Shown here: positions 53,948 through 62,898 of the stretch, piece by piece | Position numbering within the stretch: the stretch's first letter is position 1 | Layout of the letters: each line of letters starts with the position of its first letter | Origin: Bacteroidales bacterium | GTDB taxonomy: Bacteria > Bacteroidota > Bacteroidia > Bacteroidales > JAGOPY01 | Assembly: GCA_023229505.1 (NCBI GenBank) | Contig: JALNZD010000012.1 | Coordinates: forward strand, 27,445-91,444 | Length of the DNA: 64,000 nucleotides | Reading direction: 5' to 3' | Made by a program: the position numbers and the translations under genes | The notes under the pieces: generated by a model | Databases searched by the model: none | The model's input: only the letters and a program-made list of their open reading frames with translations | What the model was told of the DNA's origin: nothing

Positions 53948-54139
53948 GAGATTGATCATGTGGGTATCGGGACCGATTTTGACGGTGGCGGTGGCCTTGC
54001 CGACTGCGAGGATGTTAGCCAATTGGGTAAAATCACCCTTGAGCTTGTCAAACGTGGCTACACGGAAAAGGATATCCGTAAAATATGGGGTGGCAATATA
54101 ATGCGTGTTATGCGCCAGGTGCAGCATATGAATCTCTGA
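53948..54139 (+). pseudogene. 3' remnant of an M19 membrane-dipeptidase gene
   Basis: The plus-strand frame reads EIDHVGIGTDFDGGGGLADC, then EDVSQLGKITLELVKRGYTE and KDIRKIWGGNIMRVMRQ, ending in TGA at 54137-54139. DHVGIGSDFDG and the KxIxKIWGGN(xx)RV end are the C-terminal signature of peptidase M19 (renal dipeptidase), normally in a protein of ~330-400 residues. Only about the last 63 residues are here. There is no promoter-like lead, and upstream sequence in-frame reaches a stop at 53909. A terminator follows. A fragment left by deletion of the rest of the gene, with no intact copy in this window. Confidence 0.85.
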
Positions 54140-54161
54140 AAAGCCTTGTTGCCAGAAATAA

Positions 54162-54197
54162 AAAAAAAGGTGCCTCAATTTTGAGGCACCTTTTTTT
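54162..54197. terminator. Bidirectional terminator between M19 remnant and csp gene
   Basis: The stem AAAAAAAGGTGCCTCAA / TTGAGGCACCTTTTTTT is perfect over 17 bp with a two-base TT separation (effective loop larger). A/T-runs on both sides serve convergent transcription from the remnant (plus) and the cold-shock gene (minus). Confidence 0.95.
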
Positions 54198-54221
54198 AAA
54201 GATTAATGTTTTGTGCTTATA

Positions 54222-54413
54222 TTAAGATAACTTAACATTTACTGCATTTAATCCTTTTTTTCCTTCCTGAAGCTCAAAGGTTACTTTATCGTTTTCTTTG
54301 ATCTCATCTTTTAATCCCGATACATGTACAAAGTATTCCTTGTCCGATGCATCGTCTTTAATAAAACCGAATCCTTTTGAATCATTAAAGAATTTTACTG
54401 TTCCTGTGTTCAT
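54222..54413 (-). CDS. Cold-shock domain protein
   Basis: 63 residues with RNA-binding motifs RNP1 SKGFGFIKD and RNP2 EYFVHVSG; begins MNTGTVKFFN and ends KKGLNAVNVKLS. Single-strand nucleic acid chaperone. Upstream minus-strand TATCTTTG (54446-54439) is a -7 box 26 bases before the ATG, giving a short leader of about 20 bases. Confidence 0.95.
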   Translation of the reverse strand: MNTGTVKFFNDSKGFGFIKDDASDKEYFVHVSGLKDEIKENDKVTFELQEGKKGLNAVNVKLS

Positions 54414-54438
54414 AATGTATTGTAATTATTAATTTTGG

Positions 54439-54446
54439 CAAAGATA
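54439..54446 (-). promoter_or_regulatory. -7 box of the cold-shock gene
   Basis: TATCTTTG on the minus strand fits TAnnTTTG. The -33 element is not obvious at the expected distance. Confidence 0.4.
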
Positions 54447-54551
54447 CAACTTTTTATTTATATACTTACTTTATCTTCAATAAATTAAATTTTTCTTTTT
54501 TTAGTGCCTGTTTTAAAGGTTTTATATAATCTTTTAATACCAAAGTCAAAG

Positions 54552-55379
54552 TTAATCGGGAAAAGTGATCAGTTTTTCCAGCACCCCCAGGTTTACGGAA
54601 TTTTCATGAAAACTCCCCATCCAGCGAATACAACGATTGGCATCAAGGGGTATTCCGATTACCGGGATATTGTATTTTTGACATTTTCTCATTCCCCATA
54701 CTAATTCCGGGATACATGCAATACCTAAGATCCCCAGTGTTTCATTGGTTTTGATTAATGATTTCGCCTTCTTCTTCAGATTTCCGCCCATCCATATGTA
54801 AGCATTGATGTTGTTATCGTTTAAAAGGCGGCTTATATGATTCTGGTAGCAGATCTTTGAGCAATGTTTGCACCGGTAATCGAAACCATCACTGGATGCT
54901 TTACAGTCTGCCTTAAAATCTCTTAAGTAATGGGGGAGAAGGGCTATTTTTTTATCAGTATTCCTGAATCCGTTTGTGTATAACCGGTTAGTCAACTCAA
55001 TTTCCAGCATATAAATGTGATATTGCAATTTTGTCGTTCTCAGCCTTCTGTCCCAGGATTTTAAAACAGGTAAACTCCTCAAATGTTCATCCACTTTCTC
55101 TGTATAATCAGGCAAAAATTTGTTCAGGAGATGGAGAATAAATGAAATCAATGTAGAATTTTCCTCTTTAACGCTGATTCTCTCTAAAAGACGCCTCTTG
55201 CTGCTATACGACTGAATAATCTGTAAAACACATTTTATATCGTCACATCTTTCCAATACACTTTCAGCCAAATTTTCAATTTTCTGGTAATAATGCGAAC
55301 TTGTATCGCTTTTACCAAAAAGGGTATAGGTCTTCCCGTGAATCGGAGTATATGTCAATGGGAATATAAAGTTTGCCAT
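54552..55379 (-). CDS. DUF116 domain protein
   Basis: 275 residues. The C-terminal half has the DUF116 cysteine pattern: IALLPHYLRDFKADCKASSD, YRCKHCSKICYQNH, then LGILGIACIPELVWGMRK and VIGIPLDANRCIRWMGS. About seven Cys could bind a metal or Fe-S cluster. No signal peptide; the N-terminal half is helical and unrelated to anything I recognise. Function unknown; DUF116 genes occur near radical SAM or tRNA-modification genes in other phyla, but here the neighbour is an ABC-F gene. Confidence 0.78.
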   Translation of the reverse strand: MANFIFPLTYTPIHGKTYTLFGKSDTSSHYYQKIENLAESVLERCDDIKCVLQIIQSYSSKRRLLERISVKEENSTLISFILHLLNKFLPDYTEKVDEHLRSLPVLKSWDRRLRTTKLQYHIYMLEIELTNRLYTNGFRNTDKKIALLPHYLRDFKADCKASSDGFDYRCKHCSKICYQNHISRLLNDNNINAYIWMGGNLKKKAKSLIKTNETLGILGIACIPELVWGMRKCQKYNIPVIGIPLDANRCIRWMGSFHENSVNLGVLEKLITFPD

Positions 55380-55414
55380 TTATAACCGGATTTTCTATTT
55401 TTTCCGAAATCCAT

Positions 55415-55454
55415 AACCATGCCACGATTCCTCCATGCCTCCAAGCTTCCATGC
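55415..55454 (-). repeat. GCATGGAG-type octamer array, minus orientation
   Basis: Read on the minus strand, five 8-bp words in exact phase: GCATGGAA, GCTTGGAG, GCATGGAG, GAATCGTG, GCATGGTT. It lies in the 221-base gap between the DUF116 gene and the ABC-F gene and is the second copy of the word type seen at 4113-4144. Confidence 0.7.
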
Positions 55455-55600
55455 TTTGAACAACCAACTTTCATTTTCACACAAGGAAGTACAGCTATTT
55501 ATCACTTTATTGACTACTTTTGCAGGCCTTTTAATGAATTATTATCCTGATAAGCGGCAAAGTAACTTTTCTATTATTCACACATCAGATTAATTATTAA

Positions 55601-57211
55601 ATGATTACAGTATCGGATCTTGGCATCCAATTTGGGAAGCGTATATTATTCCAGGATGTCAATATTAAATTTACTCCTGGCAATTGTTACGGAATTATTG
55701 GCGCCAATGGCGCAGGGAAATCCACATTTCTGAAAGTGCTCTGTGGAGAAGTGGAAAGTACGAAAGGGACCATGGCATTCGGGGCAGGTGAGCGTTTATC
55801 CGTGCTTAAGCAAAACCACTCAGAATTTGACGATTATACAGTGCTCAATACTGTTTTAATGGGGCACTCGCAATTGTGGGAGATTGCGAATGAAAAAGAC
55901 AGCATTTATGCCAAACCTGAATTTTCAGAAGAAGATGGGGCAAGGGCTGCCGATTTAGAAATGAAATTCGCGGAAATGGATGGCTGGAATGCTGAGAGTA
56001 ATGCTGCCAGTCTTTTAAGTGGTCTTGGAATAAAAGAAGGGCTTCATGACAAGTTAATGAAAGAATTAAACGGAAAAGACAAGGTAAAAGTGCTATTAGC
56101 CCAGGCTCTTTTTGGAAAGCCTGATAATCTGCTATTGGATGAACCTACCAATGACCTTGATCTCGAAACGGTAAGCTGGCTGGAGAATTACCTTTCAAAT
56201 TTTGATAATACGGTATTAGTAGTTTCACATGACCGGCACTTTTTGGATGCGATATGCACACATACGGTAGACATTGATTTTAATAAAATTCAACTTTTTG
56301 CCGGGAACTATAGTTTCTGGTATGAATCGAGCCAGTTGGCCCTAAGGCAGCTTCAAAATCAAAATAAAAAAGCGGAGGAGAGGAAGAAAGAATTGCTGGA
56401 ATTTATTGCCCGTTTCAGTGCCAATGCTTCCAAATCCAAACAGACTACGAGTCGTAAAAAGATGATTGAAAAGCTTAATATCGAAGAAATTAAGCCCTCA
56501 ACACGAAAATACCCCGGCATTATTTTTACACCAGGGCGGGAACCCGGAAATATCATCCTGGAAGTAAAAGGGCTTTCCAAACGCCTTGATGGCGAATTGC
56601 TGTTTAAAGATCTCAGTTTTACCATGCAGAAGAATGATAAAATTGTCTTTCTTTCACAGAATACACGGGCCATGACAGCACTTTTTGAAGTCATCAAAGG
56701 CCACATCGAACCTGACCGTGGTTCATATACCTGGGGACAAACGATTGTAAAAGCATATTTACCGCTTGAATATGAGGAATTATTTAATACGGATATCAGC
56801 ATCACTGATTGGCTGGGCCAATTTTCAGAAGACACCAGCGAAATGTATCTCAGGGGCTTTTTGGGCAAAATGCTGTTTTCAGGGGATGAGATCTATAAAA
56901 AGGCGAGTGTGCTTTCGGGAGGTGAAAAAGTCCGTTGTATGATTGCGCGCATGATGATACGTAATGCCAATGTGATGATACTGGATACACCCACCAATCA
57001 CCTTGACCTCGAATCCATCCAGGCATTTAACAACACACTTGTTAAATTCAAAGGTAACGTCCTAATGTCATCGCACGATCATGAGTTTATTCAAACGGTG
57101 TGTAACCGGATTATTGAGATCGGGCCAAAAGGTATGATTGATAAGATCATGGATTATGACGATTATGTCACGGATGAAAAACTGAAAGAATTGCGCAGCA
57201 AATTGTATTAA
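55601..57211 (+). CDS. ABC-F family ATP-binding protein
   Basis: Cytosolic ribosome-associated ATPase with two NBDs and no membrane domain. NBD1: Walker A GIIGANGAGKSTFLKVL, degenerate signature LNGKDKVKVLLAQ, Walker B NLLLDEPTNDLD. A charged linker (QNQNKKAEERKKELLEFIARF) joins to NBD2: atypical P-loop region (FLSQNTRAMTALFEVI, without GxxGxGKST), signature VLSGGEKVRCMIARMM, Walker B VMILDTPTNHLDLES with Thr where the catalytic Glu stands. 536 residues, YbiT/Uup-like size. TACTTTTG at 55515-55522 is a likely -7 box. Confidence 0.92.
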   Translation: MITVSDLGIQFGKRILFQDVNIKFTPGNCYGIIGANGAGKSTFLKVLCGEVESTKGTMAFGAGERLSVLKQNHSEFDDYTVLNTVLMGHSQLWEIANEKDSIYAKPEFSEEDGARAADLEMKFAEMDGWNAESNAASLLSGLGIKEGLHDKLMKELNGKDKVKVLLAQALFGKPDNLLLDEPTNDLDLETVSWLENYLSNFDNTVLVVSHDRHFLDAICTHTVDIDFNKIQLFAGNYSFWYESSQLALRQLQNQNKKAEERKKELLEFIARFSANASKSKQTTSRKKMIEKLNIEEIKPSTRKYPGIIFTPGREPGNIILEVKGLSKRLDGELLFKDLSFTMQKNDKIVFLSQNTRAMTALFEVIKGHIEPDRGSYTWGQTIVKAYLPLEYEELFNTDISITDWLGQFSEDTSEMYLRGFLGKMLFSGDEIYKKASVLSGGEKVRCMIARMMIRNANVMILDTPTNHLDLESIQAFNNTLVKFKGNVLMSSHDHEFIQTVCNRIIEIGPKGMIDKIMDYDDYVTDEKLKELRSKLY

Positions 57212-57220
57212 GCCTGACGA

Positions 57221-58405
57221 TCAGCAACTCATTTCACCTGCATTTTTCTTGGCTGAAAGCAGGTTGTATGCGCCTTTTATAACGACTTTGCTGGTTTTAA
57301 TGTCGAATCCATCAGGCAATACCACTTCGGTATATCCGCCATCAGTAACACCTTTATGTACCTCTATCATCCGGTATTCGGTAAATTGCTTTTCGTTTTC
57401 TTCTTTGTTTTTGTCGAAAATAAAAATGTAATCCTTATCGTCGAAATTTACGATAGCTTCGGAAGGCAGGGTGGTTACTTCATTACTTGACGCTTCTATT
57501 ATAGCATTCACATACATTCCGGGAAAGATGTTTTTACAAATACCTGTTACGCTTGCATAAACCTTATAGGTTTTATCGTTGCTGATTGATTTCCCGGTTT
57601 GGTATATTACAGCTTCGTGCTGTTCTGTTTCGTTATTGATAAAGAAGCGTATTTTCTGACCTTCGGATACCTTATCGGCATCTTTTTCAAACAGGGTTAG
57701 TTCAAGAAAAAGCTTATCGCTGTTTATTATCTCAAATAAAACGTCAGATGGGGCAACAAACTTGCCGATATTTACATTTACAGTATTCACATACCCTGAA
57801 ATGGGCGAAACTACAGCAACGGAACGGCTGATATCGTCTTCCTGCAAGTTTGACGGATTGATGCCGATAAGCGCAAGTTTCTGTTCCAATGCTTTCACCA
57901 GTGCTTTGAGACTTTTGTAATCAACTGTAACCTGTTGCAGGTTTTTTTGCGAATATACATCTTCCTTGTAAAGTTCGGTGTGCCTTATATATTCGGCTTC
58001 GGCGTATTCGAGCTTATTTTTTGCTTCCAGGTAATTTTGTTGAATGTCAACAAACTCCAGATTTTCGAGAATAGCCAGTGTTTGTCCTTTACTCACTGCA
58101 TTGCCGGGCATTAGGGAGATGCTTTTTACAAATCCTCCCAATGGCATACATACTGTTGCGAGGTTTTGGGGCGCAACGGTAACAACCCCGCTCACTTTTA
58201 ATTCTCCGCTCAGCGATCGCATTTCAATTGACCCTGTTTCGATATTGGCAAATTTAATCTGGTCATCCCTTAACTCGACAATATCATCGGGGAGTATTTC
58301 TACTTCTTTGTTTTCGGCTCCGTTATTTTCACCTCCGTTGCATGATACTAATACTATAAAGAAGGTTGAAATAATGGTGGTTGATATGAAACTATATTTT
58401 GTCAT
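57221..58405 (-). CDS. RND metal-efflux periplasmic adaptor (membrane fusion protein)
   Basis: Lipoprotein signal ending LVSCNGG (Cys ~22). Barrel-sandwich and alpha-hairpin at ~70-215 (VAPQNLATVCMPLGGFVKSI; QNYLEAKNKLEYAEAEYIRH; VVSPISGYVNTVNV), beta-barrel and membrane-proximal domains to ~380, ending AKKNAGEMSC. CusB/CzcB type; bridges the pump and the outer membrane factor. It lies 12 bases downstream of the fused pump gene. Confidence 0.93.
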   Translation of the reverse strand: MTKYSFISTTIISTFFIVLVSCNGGENNGAENKEVEILPDDIVELRDDQIKFANIETGSIEMRSLSGELKVSGVVTVAPQNLATVCMPLGGFVKSISLMPGNAVSKGQTLAILENLEFVDIQQNYLEAKNKLEYAEAEYIRHTELYKEDVYSQKNLQQVTVDYKSLKALVKALEQKLALIGINPSNLQEDDISRSVAVVSPISGYVNTVNVNIGKFVAPSDVLFEIINSDKLFLELTLFEKDADKVSEGQKIRFFINNETEQHEAVIYQTGKSISNDKTYKVYASVTGICKNIFPGMYVNAIIEASSNEVTTLPSEAIVNFDDKDYIFIFDKNKEENEKQFTEYRMIEVHKGVTDGGYTEVVLPDGFDIKTSKVVIKGAYNLLSAKKNAGEMSC

Positions 58406-58417
58406 AATAATACTGGT

Positions 58418-61400
58418 TTAGAAGATTTTACCTGTAATAAATTCAATGTTAATGATGGTTTGGTTATAGCTGTTCAACGCATCGAGATAATTTTGTTTTA
58501 TGTCCAAAGCCCTGTTAAGGTTCAATACGTAATCGAGGTAATCCATTGCTCCGGCCTTATAAATTCGGGTGGCTTGATCGATTATCAGATCGGCTTCAGG
58601 AACAGCCTGCTTTTCGTAATACTCCACGCTGTTGTTGTATTTAGCGTATTCACCCATTAACGAACGGTAATCGCCAGAAAGCGACTGACAGTAATAATTG
58701 GCGTTTGTTTGTGCAACCTGTTCTTTCAGCGCAGCTGCTTTTGTTTTAGATGTAAAAGGAACAAACCACAGTGGAATAGCAATTCCTGCCTGAAAGCCCG
58801 TGAATCGGTCGCCTGCACCAAATATGCGGGGTATTCCATTCACCTCCTGGATACCCTGCATGGTTTGGCTGAAATAACCGATGCTGAAATCGGGCATCAT
58901 GCGGCTCCGCTCCAGTTTCTTTTCAAAGCGTGATATTTCAACCTGTTGTTGCACGTATCCTACCGAAGGATTACCGGCTATTGCCGTACTATCTTCATTC
59001 AGGGAAAAATCGACACGATGCAGCACGGTATCGGCAGGGCATATAGCAGATTCAGTATTTAAAAGCGTTTGCAGCTTCTGGTTATAAATGACCAGATCGG
59101 CTCTTACCTGTTGCAACTGGTTTTTAACTTCGAGGCTTTGCGACCGGGCGGTAATCATTTCCAGTCGGTTTGTTTCGCCTGTTAATGCCCTTAATTCGGC
59201 GGCCCTGAGAAAGCCTGAATATAAACTATCCTGGTAGGTAAACAGCTTTTGTTTTGAATAAAGGTAAGCCAGTTGCCAGTATACTTGCTTTACCTGGGTG
59301 GCAATTTCGAGTTGTGATGCCTTCAATTGCCATTCGCTGCTTTTCACATTCGCATTGGTGAGTTTGTGCTGGTTTATATAAGCCGTAGGGAAAGCAAACG
59401 ACTGTGAAACGGTAAAGCTATTGTCTTTGGTGTATGAATTAAACTGCCCGTACTGGCCGTCGATCACCGTTTTAGGGATGTCCCACGATGAGCCTTTCAG
59501 GGCTTTCTGAACATCAACCGAATAAGCCGAAGAACGCACGGTCAGGTTACTGTCCAACGCCATCTGAACCGCTTGCTGCAAATTGATGGTTTTTGTTGGC
59601 TGTGCCTTTGTTGTATTGAAAAACGAAGAACCGGCAAGCAGAAACAATAGCAGGGCCAATTTTTTTAAAGGTTTCCGTTTGAAAGAAAACCTGAATTTAC
59701 GTGAAGAAAAGATAATATAAAAGACAGGAAGAATAACTAAGGTTAAAAATGTAGCCGTTATAAGTCCGCCGATTACCACCGTTGCCAGCGGTTTTTGAAC
59801 CTCGGCACCGGCAGAGGTTGACAATGCCATAGGAAGGAAACCTAGCGAAGCCACGGCAGCAGTCATGATTACAGGGCGTAAACGTATGTGTAAGCCCTTC
59901 AAAACCCGTTCTGTAATGTCGGTGATACCGTCTTTTTCGAGGCGGTTAAATTCGGCGATCAGCACGATACCATTTAACACTGCCACACCAAACAAAGCAA
60001 TAAAGCCCACACCTGCCGAAATAGAAAAATTCATGCCCCGAAACCACAATGCAAACACACCGCCAATAGCCGACATGGGCACTGCTGTGAAGATTAACAG
60101 GGTTTGTTTTATCGAATGGAATGTGAAATACAGCAACACAAAAATCAAAAGTAAAGCCACCGGGACTGCAACAGATAACCTGGCTTTGGCAGCTTCAAGG
60201 TTTTGAAACTGACCGCCATACGTGAAATAGTAACCAGTTGGCAGTTGTATTTCTGTATCAATATTTTTTGTTACCTCCGCAATCACACTTTGAACATCGC
60301 GGTTACGGACGTTAAAACCAATGGTTATGCGGCGTTTGGTGTTTTCCCGTGAAACCTGGGCGGGGCCCGATTTTATTTCGATGTCGGCAATCTGTTCAAA
60401 AGGTATCTGCCCTCCATTGGGAAGGGCTACCGAAAGGTTTTTCACATCGTCGAGGCTTTGTCGGTAATCCTTATCTAAACGTACAACAAGCCCGAAACGC
60501 TTTTCTTCGTCAAACACAACTCCTGCCTGGCTGCCGGCAAAGGCAGTTCGCAGCACCCGGTTCACCTCACCAACCGAAAGGCCATATTGAGCCAGGCGGT
60601 CGCGGTCGTAATCCACTTGCACTTGCGCCAGTCCGGTAACTTTTTCCACGTTAATATCTTCAACGCCTTCAATATTCTGAATGATTTTTTCAACCTCAGC
60701 AGCCTTTTCAGCCAGGGTGTTCAGGTCGTCGCCGAATATTTTTACCGCGATGTCCTGCTTTGAACCGGACATAAATTCGTTAAACCGCATTTGAATAGGT
60801 TGCTGGAACTCGAATTTGACACCTGCAAGTAACACTAGTTTTTCTTCCATCTTCTCAACAAGCTCTTCGCGGGTTTTAGCGGTCGTCCACTCACTCTTGT
60901 CTTTGAGGGTAATTATATAATCGCCTGTTTCCATTGGCGTAGGGTCGGTAGGGATTTCGCCGGCACCGATTTTACAAACGGTATGCTTAATTTCAGGGAA
61001 ATTGTCGAGCAGAATTTTATTGGCTTTTTCGACCATTTCGACTGTATGGCTGAGCGAGCCGCCCTGCAGGGTTATAACGCCTGCTGCAAGGTCCCCTTCC
61101 TCGAGCTGGGGTATGAATTCCCCGCCCAGGCGGGTAAATAGGAATAGGCTGAAAATGAACAAAAGAATGGCCGACACTGAAACAAGCAATTTCCGCCGGA
61201 GTGCAAAAGCAATTACAGGATTAAAGGCTTTCTGGAACCAATCCATTAGCCTGTCGGAAAAATTGGGTTTGCGTTCGGTCCTTTTGCTCAGGAACAAAGC
61301 CGAAGCCATCGGTACATAAGTAAGGGAAAGAATGGCAGCGCCCAGCAAGGCAAACGTTACCACCTGCGCCATCGGCCGGAACATTTTACCCTCTATTCCC

Positions 61401-62809
61401 ACCAATGCCATAATGGGTAGATAAACAATCAGGATGATGATTTGCCCGAAAGTGGCCGAACTCATCATGCGTTTGGCCGACTCAAACACATTTTCGTCCA
61501 TTTGCTGTTGCGAAAGCCTATTAATGCCCTGATGGTGGTGCTTGCTCATAAATAATCGATGGACCGCGCTTTCGACTATAATAACCGCCCCGTCTACGAT
61601 AAGTCCGAAGTCGATGGCTCCCAGGCTCATCAGGTTTCCGGATACGCCGAAGAGGTTCATGAGCGACAGGGCAAAAAGCATTGAAAGAGGTATTACCGAA
61701 GCCACAATAAGCCCTGCACGAAGGTTGCCCAGCAGCAACACGAGAATGAAAACGACGATCAATGCTCCTTCGATCAGATTTTTAGAGACAGTGCCAATGG
61801 CACGTCCCACGAGGTCTGAACGATTCAGGAAAGGTTCAATTTTAACTCCTTTAGGCAACGACTTTTGAATGGAAAGAATGCGTGTCTCAACATCATCTAT
61901 TACTTCATGGCCATTTGCACCTTTCAGCATCATGACGACACCACCGACTGCTTCGGAAGTGTCAACAACGAATGCCCCGTATCGGGTTGCACTGCCATAT
62001 TGAACCGTTGCCACATCCCTGATCAATACCGGGATGCCCGAGGAATTGTTCTTTACTACAATCTTCTCGATGTCCTCCAGGGTTTTAACAAGTCCAATAC
62101 CGCGAATGAAATAAGCAGTCGGTTTCTTGTCAATATATGCGCTTCCGGTGTTTTCGTTGTTTTTTTCGAGCGCATCAAAAATATCGGTAAGTGTCAGGTT
62201 CATTCCCCTGAGCCTTTCGGGGTTTACGGCAATTTCGTATTGTTTCACGAAGCCACCATAACTATTAATGTCCGCCACGCCGGGAGTGCCAAGCATTTCA
62301 CGGCGTACAACCCAGTCCTGGATCGTGCGCAGGTCCATTGTGGTGTATTTTTTCTCAAATCCCTTATCAACAGCAAGACGATATTGGTAAATTTCTCCCA
62401 ATCCGGAAGAAATTGGTGCAAGCTCTATTTTTGCAAGTCCGGCAGGGATTACATCCTCGGCTTCTTTGAGGCGCTCGCTCAACTGTTGCCTTGCCCAGTA
62501 AACATCAACGTCGTCTTTAAATACAACGGTTATGACCGACAACCCTAACCGGGAAATAGAGCGTAGCTCAATAATATCCGGGATATTGGCTATGGCTACT
62601 TCTATGGGTGCAGTAATGAAGCTTTCGACTTCCTGCACTGCGAGCGATGGTGCGAGTACGATCACCTGTACCTGGTTGTTGGTGATGTCGGGGATGGCGT
62701 CAATGGGCAAACGGGTTAATGAATAAGTTCCCCAGCCGATCAAGGCCAATACAAATAGACCAACAATAAATTTATTCTTAATCGAAAAATGAATGATGCG
62801 TTCTATCAT
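58418..62809 (-). CDS. CusA/CzcA-type RND pump fused to a TolC-like outer membrane factor
   Basis: Residues ~1-1040 form a heavy-metal RND pump: VGLFVLALIGWGTYSLTRL, PIDAIPDITNNQVQV, GLSVITVVFKDDVDVYWARQ; the TM4 motif DFGLIVDGAVIIVES is of the divalent type (Co/Zn/Cd/Ni, as in CzcA/CnrA) rather than the CusA Cu/Ag type. Then at ~1041-1068 a basic start plus a hydrophobic segment ending Ala-x-Ala-like (LALLLFLLAGSSFFNTTKAQ), i.e. a second signal sequence. From ~1069 to 1463 a CusC/TolC-like outer membrane factor (INLQQAVQMALDSNLTVRSS to FITGKIF). No stop or frameshift separates them. The stop is followed after 12 bases by the adaptor. Confidence 0.93.
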   Translation of the reverse strand: MIERIIHFSIKNKFIVGLFVLALIGWGTYSLTRLPIDAIPDITNNQVQVIVLAPSLAVQEVESFITAPIEVAIANIPDIIELRSISRLGLSVITVVFKDDVDVYWARQQLSERLKEAEDVIPAGLAKIELAPISSGLGEIYQYRLAVDKGFEKKYTTMDLRTIQDWVVRREMLGTPGVADINSYGGFVKQYEIAVNPERLRGMNLTLTDIFDALEKNNENTGSAYIDKKPTAYFIRGIGLVKTLEDIEKIVVKNNSSGIPVLIRDVATVQYGSATRYGAFVVDTSEAVGGVVMMLKGANGHEVIDDVETRILSIQKSLPKGVKIEPFLNRSDLVGRAIGTVSKNLIEGALIVVFILVLLLGNLRAGLIVASVIPLSMLFALSLMNLFGVSGNLMSLGAIDFGLIVDGAVIIVESAVHRLFMSKHHHQGINRLSQQQMDENVFESAKRMMSSATFGQIIILIVYLPIMALVGIEGKMFRPMAQVVTFALLGAAILSLTYVPMASALFLSKRTERKPNFSDRLMDWFQKAFNPVIAFALRRKLLVSVSAILLFIFSLFLFTRLGGEFIPQLEEGDLAAGVITLQGGSLSHTVEMVEKANKILLDNFPEIKHTVCKIGAGEIPTDPTPMETGDYIITLKDKSEWTTAKTREELVEKMEEKLVLLAGVKFEFQQPIQMRFNEFMSGSKQDIAVKIFGDDLNTLAEKAAEVEKIIQNIEGVEDINVEKVTGLAQVQVDYDRDRLAQYGLSVGEVNRVLRTAFAGSQAGVVFDEEKRFGLVVRLDKDYRQSLDDVKNLSVALPNGGQIPFEQIADIEIKSGPAQVSRENTKRRITIGFNVRNRDVQSVIAEVTKNIDTEIQLPTGYYFTYGGQFQNLEAAKARLSVAVPVALLLIFVLLYFTFHSIKQTLLIFTAVPMSAIGGVFALWFRGMNFSISAGVGFIALFGVAVLNGIVLIAEFNRLEKDGITDITERVLKGLHIRLRPVIMTAAVASLGFLPMALSTSAGAEVQKPLATVVIGGLITATFLTLVILPVFYIIFSSRKFRFSFKRKPLKKLALLLFLLAGSSFFNTTKAQPTKTINLQQAVQMALDSNLTVRSSAYSVDVQKALKGSSWDIPKTVIDGQYGQFNSYTKDNSFTVSQSFAFPTAYINQHKLTNANVKSSEWQLKASQLEIATQVKQVYWQLAYLYSKQKLFTYQDSLYSGFLRAAELRALTGETNRLEMITARSQSLEVKNQLQQVRADLVIYNQKLQTLLNTESAICPADTVLHRVDFSLNEDSTAIAGNPSVGYVQQQVEISRFEKKLERSRMMPDFSIGYFSQTMQGIQEVNGIPRIFGAGDRFTGFQAGIAIPLWFVPFTSKTKAAALKEQVAQTNANYYCQSLSGDYRSLMGEYAKYNNSVEYYEKQAVPEADLIIDQATRIYKAGAMDYLDYVLNLNRALDIKQNYLDALNSYNQTIINIEFITGKIF

Positions 62810-62898
62810 AAAATAATGCTATAAAAAAGTTAATATATGCATTTACAGGTTTCCGGGTGCCGGTAACCATAAATGAAAATAACATAAAAAGTGCTGTA

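Noticed and set aside
53915..54178. 87-codon minus-strand frame in the DUF5808-csp gap
   Set aside because: It is the antisense of the M19 dipeptidase remnant, which carries the real homology on the plus strand.
61865..62548. 227-codon open frame on the plus strand, opposite the RND pump
   Set aside because: Pure mirror of the conserved pump sequence; no independent motif.
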